Of a stretch of DNA of 6,564 bases, positions 5,340 through 6,564 are shown piece by piece (positions within the stretch are counted from its first letter, which is position 1; every line of letters starts with the position of its first letter). The notes below the pieces were generated by a model that saw only the letters and a program-made list of their open reading frames with translations, was not told where the DNA came from and made no database searches. A program made the position numbers and the translations under genes. The stretch spans positions 1 through 6,564 of the forward strand of contig JAFGNY010000018.1 of the NCBI GenBank assembly GCA_016926765.1, written 5' to 3'. The DNA comes from Bacteroidales bacterium (GTDB lineage Bacteria > Bacteroidota > Bacteroidia > Bacteroidales > FEN-979).

Positions 5340-6564
5340 CGGTGGATGGAGGCCCATAGCGATGCCATCTCTTTTCTCTCCATAAACGCGATGATCAATA
5401 GGTAGAGTATCAGTAAAAAGGAATGAAATGCGATCCGGATTACAGCACTGCCGGGGTGGATAAAAACGGTCACGTAATACAATCCTACCGCAAGCCCGAG
5501 ATAGGAAAAGATCCTGTTTAACTGATAAGGGATCCGGTAGTATTTCTGGCCTAAAAAATAAGAGAGTACGAGCATGGTCCCGTATCCGATAAAGGTAGCC
5601 CAGGCTGAACCCATGTAACCCGAGAAGTAGTGATCGGGCGACCGCGGAATCCAGAGGATATTCAAGCCTACAGTGATGACAGCGCCAAAAATGCCCAGCC
5701 AGGCGCCATAGTTGGTCTGGCCGGTAAGTTTATACCAGATGGAGAGATTGTAGTAGATGCCCAGAAAAAGATGGGCCAGCATCAGGATCGGGATCACCGC
5801 TTTGCCCGAATGGTATTTTTCTCCGATAAGCAACGGGAGGATGACATCATCGAGGTAGAGCATGGTGGTAAGAAAAATAACAGAGACCGCGATTACAAAG
5901 TAGTTCATCACCCGGGCATAGGTGAGCTTGGCATCCTTCTCCTTGTAGAAGGAAAAGAAAAACGGATCGGCTGCATAGCGGTAAGCCGTGATGAAGATCG
6001 TCATCAGAATGGCAATCTTGTAGCAGGCACTGTAGATTCCCACTTCGGCTTCGGCAATACCGGCCGGTAACAGGTAACGGAGCAGGATCCGGTCGAAGGT
6101 TTCATTGATGATCCCGGCCATCCCGGCAAACAACAAGGGAAAGGCATACATGAACATCCGTCTCCAGAGTTTCCTGTCAAAGACCAGTTTGAAGCCCGTC
6201 ATCTCAGGGATCAGCAGGAATAAAGTGACGGCCGAGGCAATCAGGTTAGAGATGAAGATATATTCGATGCCCCACTGGGGATTGTAGATGAGTCTTACAG
6301 CATTTCCCAGGAAATCAGAAGTTGTATGTTGCAGGATATAGGGACACAGCAGAAGAAAAAAGAGGTTGAAGAAGATGTTGGTCGAGATGTTGATGATCTT
6401 CAGGTAAGCAAACCGGATAGGCCGGTTGAGCGCCCGTAGTTTGGCGAAAGGGATGGTGGTTAGCACGTCAAATCCGATGATCAGGGCAAACCAGATCACA
6501 TAGATCTGCTGGTCGGGATACCGGATCCAGGTGGCAACCGTACCGGAAAAACCGATGGATAAAA
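5327..6564 (-). CDS. Polysaccharide/lipopolysaccharide flippase (Wzx-like, MVF/MATE-type fold), 5' end outside window
   Basis: This is an integral inner-membrane protein that probably flips a lipid-linked glycan (O-antigen or capsule unit) to the periplasmic face. The frame stays open to the right edge, giving 411 visible residues. The GTG at 6497-6499 is an internal valine, because 21 further sense codons precede it and include PDQQIYVIWFALIIGF. The N-terminal part, probably 80-100 residues given the usual 480-500 in this family, lies outside. About ten hydrophobic helices are visible. Family-like features are the FAKLRALNRP loop just after the first visible helix, NETFDRILLRYLLP in a mid-protein helix pair, and GIYSACYKIAILMT followed by YRYAADPFFFS. 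The C-terminus is basic (ERKEMASLWASIHRKNG). The stop is TAA and dut follows after 42 bases. The substrate cannot be read from the sequence, and no glycosyltransferase is in view. The fold assignment is firm; the exact cargo is inference. Confidence 0.88.
   Translation of the reverse strand, partial: LSIGFSGTVATWIRYPDQQIYVIWFALIIGFDVLTTIPFAKLRALNRPIRFAYLKIINISTNIFFNLFFLLLCPYILQHTTSDFLGNAVRLIYNPQWGIEYIFISNLIASAVTLFLLIPEMTGFKLVFDRKLWRRMFMYAFPLLFAGMAGIINETFDRILLRYLLPAGIAEAEVGIYSACYKIAILMTIFITAYRYAADPFFFSFYKEKDAKLTYARVMNYFVIAVSVIFLTTMLYLDDVILPLLIGEKYHSGKAVIPILMLAHLFLGIYYNLSIWYKLTGQTNYGAWLGIFGAVITVGLNILWIPRSPDHYFSGYMGSAWATFIGYGTMLVLSYFLGQKYYRIPYQLNRIFSYLGLAVGLYYVTVFIHPGSAVIRIAFHSFLLILYLLIIAFMERKEMASLWASIHRKNG

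Noticed and set aside
5630..6070. Plus-strand 146-codon frame opposite the flippase
   Set aside because: It is antisense to a continuous membrane-protein frame, is charged without recognisable motifs, and has no operon context.
6497..6499. GTG as the start of the flippase gene
   Set aside because: The same frame continues upstream for 21 sense codons to the window edge with flippase-like sequence, so this codon is an internal valine.
1..6564. A defence island, mobile element, CRISPR array or biosynthetic cluster
   Set aside because: Every substantial gene is a recognisable housekeeping or envelope gene on one strand with tight spacing. No transposase, integrase, terminal repeats or spacer-repeat pattern is present.

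Overview
This window looks like chromosomal DNA from a member of the Bacteroidota, probably the order Bacteroidales. The evidence is the protein set (a Bacteroidota-type O-antigen/polysaccharide flippase, a DUF4292-like lipoprotein, and an EnvC-like LytM protein with a long coiled coil), A-rich or absent Shine-Dalgarno sequences at most starts, and a TAnnTTTG promoter element upstream of the dUTPase gene. Genus assignment is not possible from this sequence alone. No mobile element, tRNA, rRNA or CRISPR array is visible.

All real genes lie on the minus strand, so they are transcribed from right (6564) to left (1). In transcription order they are: a flippase that runs off the right edge (5327-6564, 5' end missing); dut, a trimeric dUTPase (4853-5284); an exported protein built of about 14 TPR units (3028-4767); a DUF4292-type lipoprotein (2198-3031); an EnvC-like LytM/M23 protein that has lost its zinc ligands (972-2201); and a ten-helix DMT/EamA transporter (64-975). 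The last four genes are joined by three successive 4-base start/stop overlaps (GTGA, ATGA, ATGA), which strongly suggests one translationally coupled operon. A nested inverted repeat followed by a U-tract (8-56) just after the last stop is the likely end of the transcript.

The only non-coding stretches are 1-63 (terminator), 4768-4852 (dut to TPR spacer) and 5285-5326 (flippase to dut spacer, with a weak hairpin and a candidate promoter). The 85-base dut-TPR spacer is the least ordinary part. It holds short direct repeats with a 10-base rhythm and a possible 26-codon ORF. That ORF has its own AGGA box and ends in the same ATGA overlap that joins the genes downstream.

Functionally, the block combines envelope work (glycan export, a periplasmic TPR scaffold, an outer-membrane lipoprotein and a probable peptidoglycan-amidase activator) with one housekeeping nucleotide enzyme. 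I see no defence, secondary-metabolite or mobile system. The main points of interest are the non-catalytic LytM domain, the uncharacterised TPR/DUF4292 pair coupled to it, and the dut-TPR spacer.
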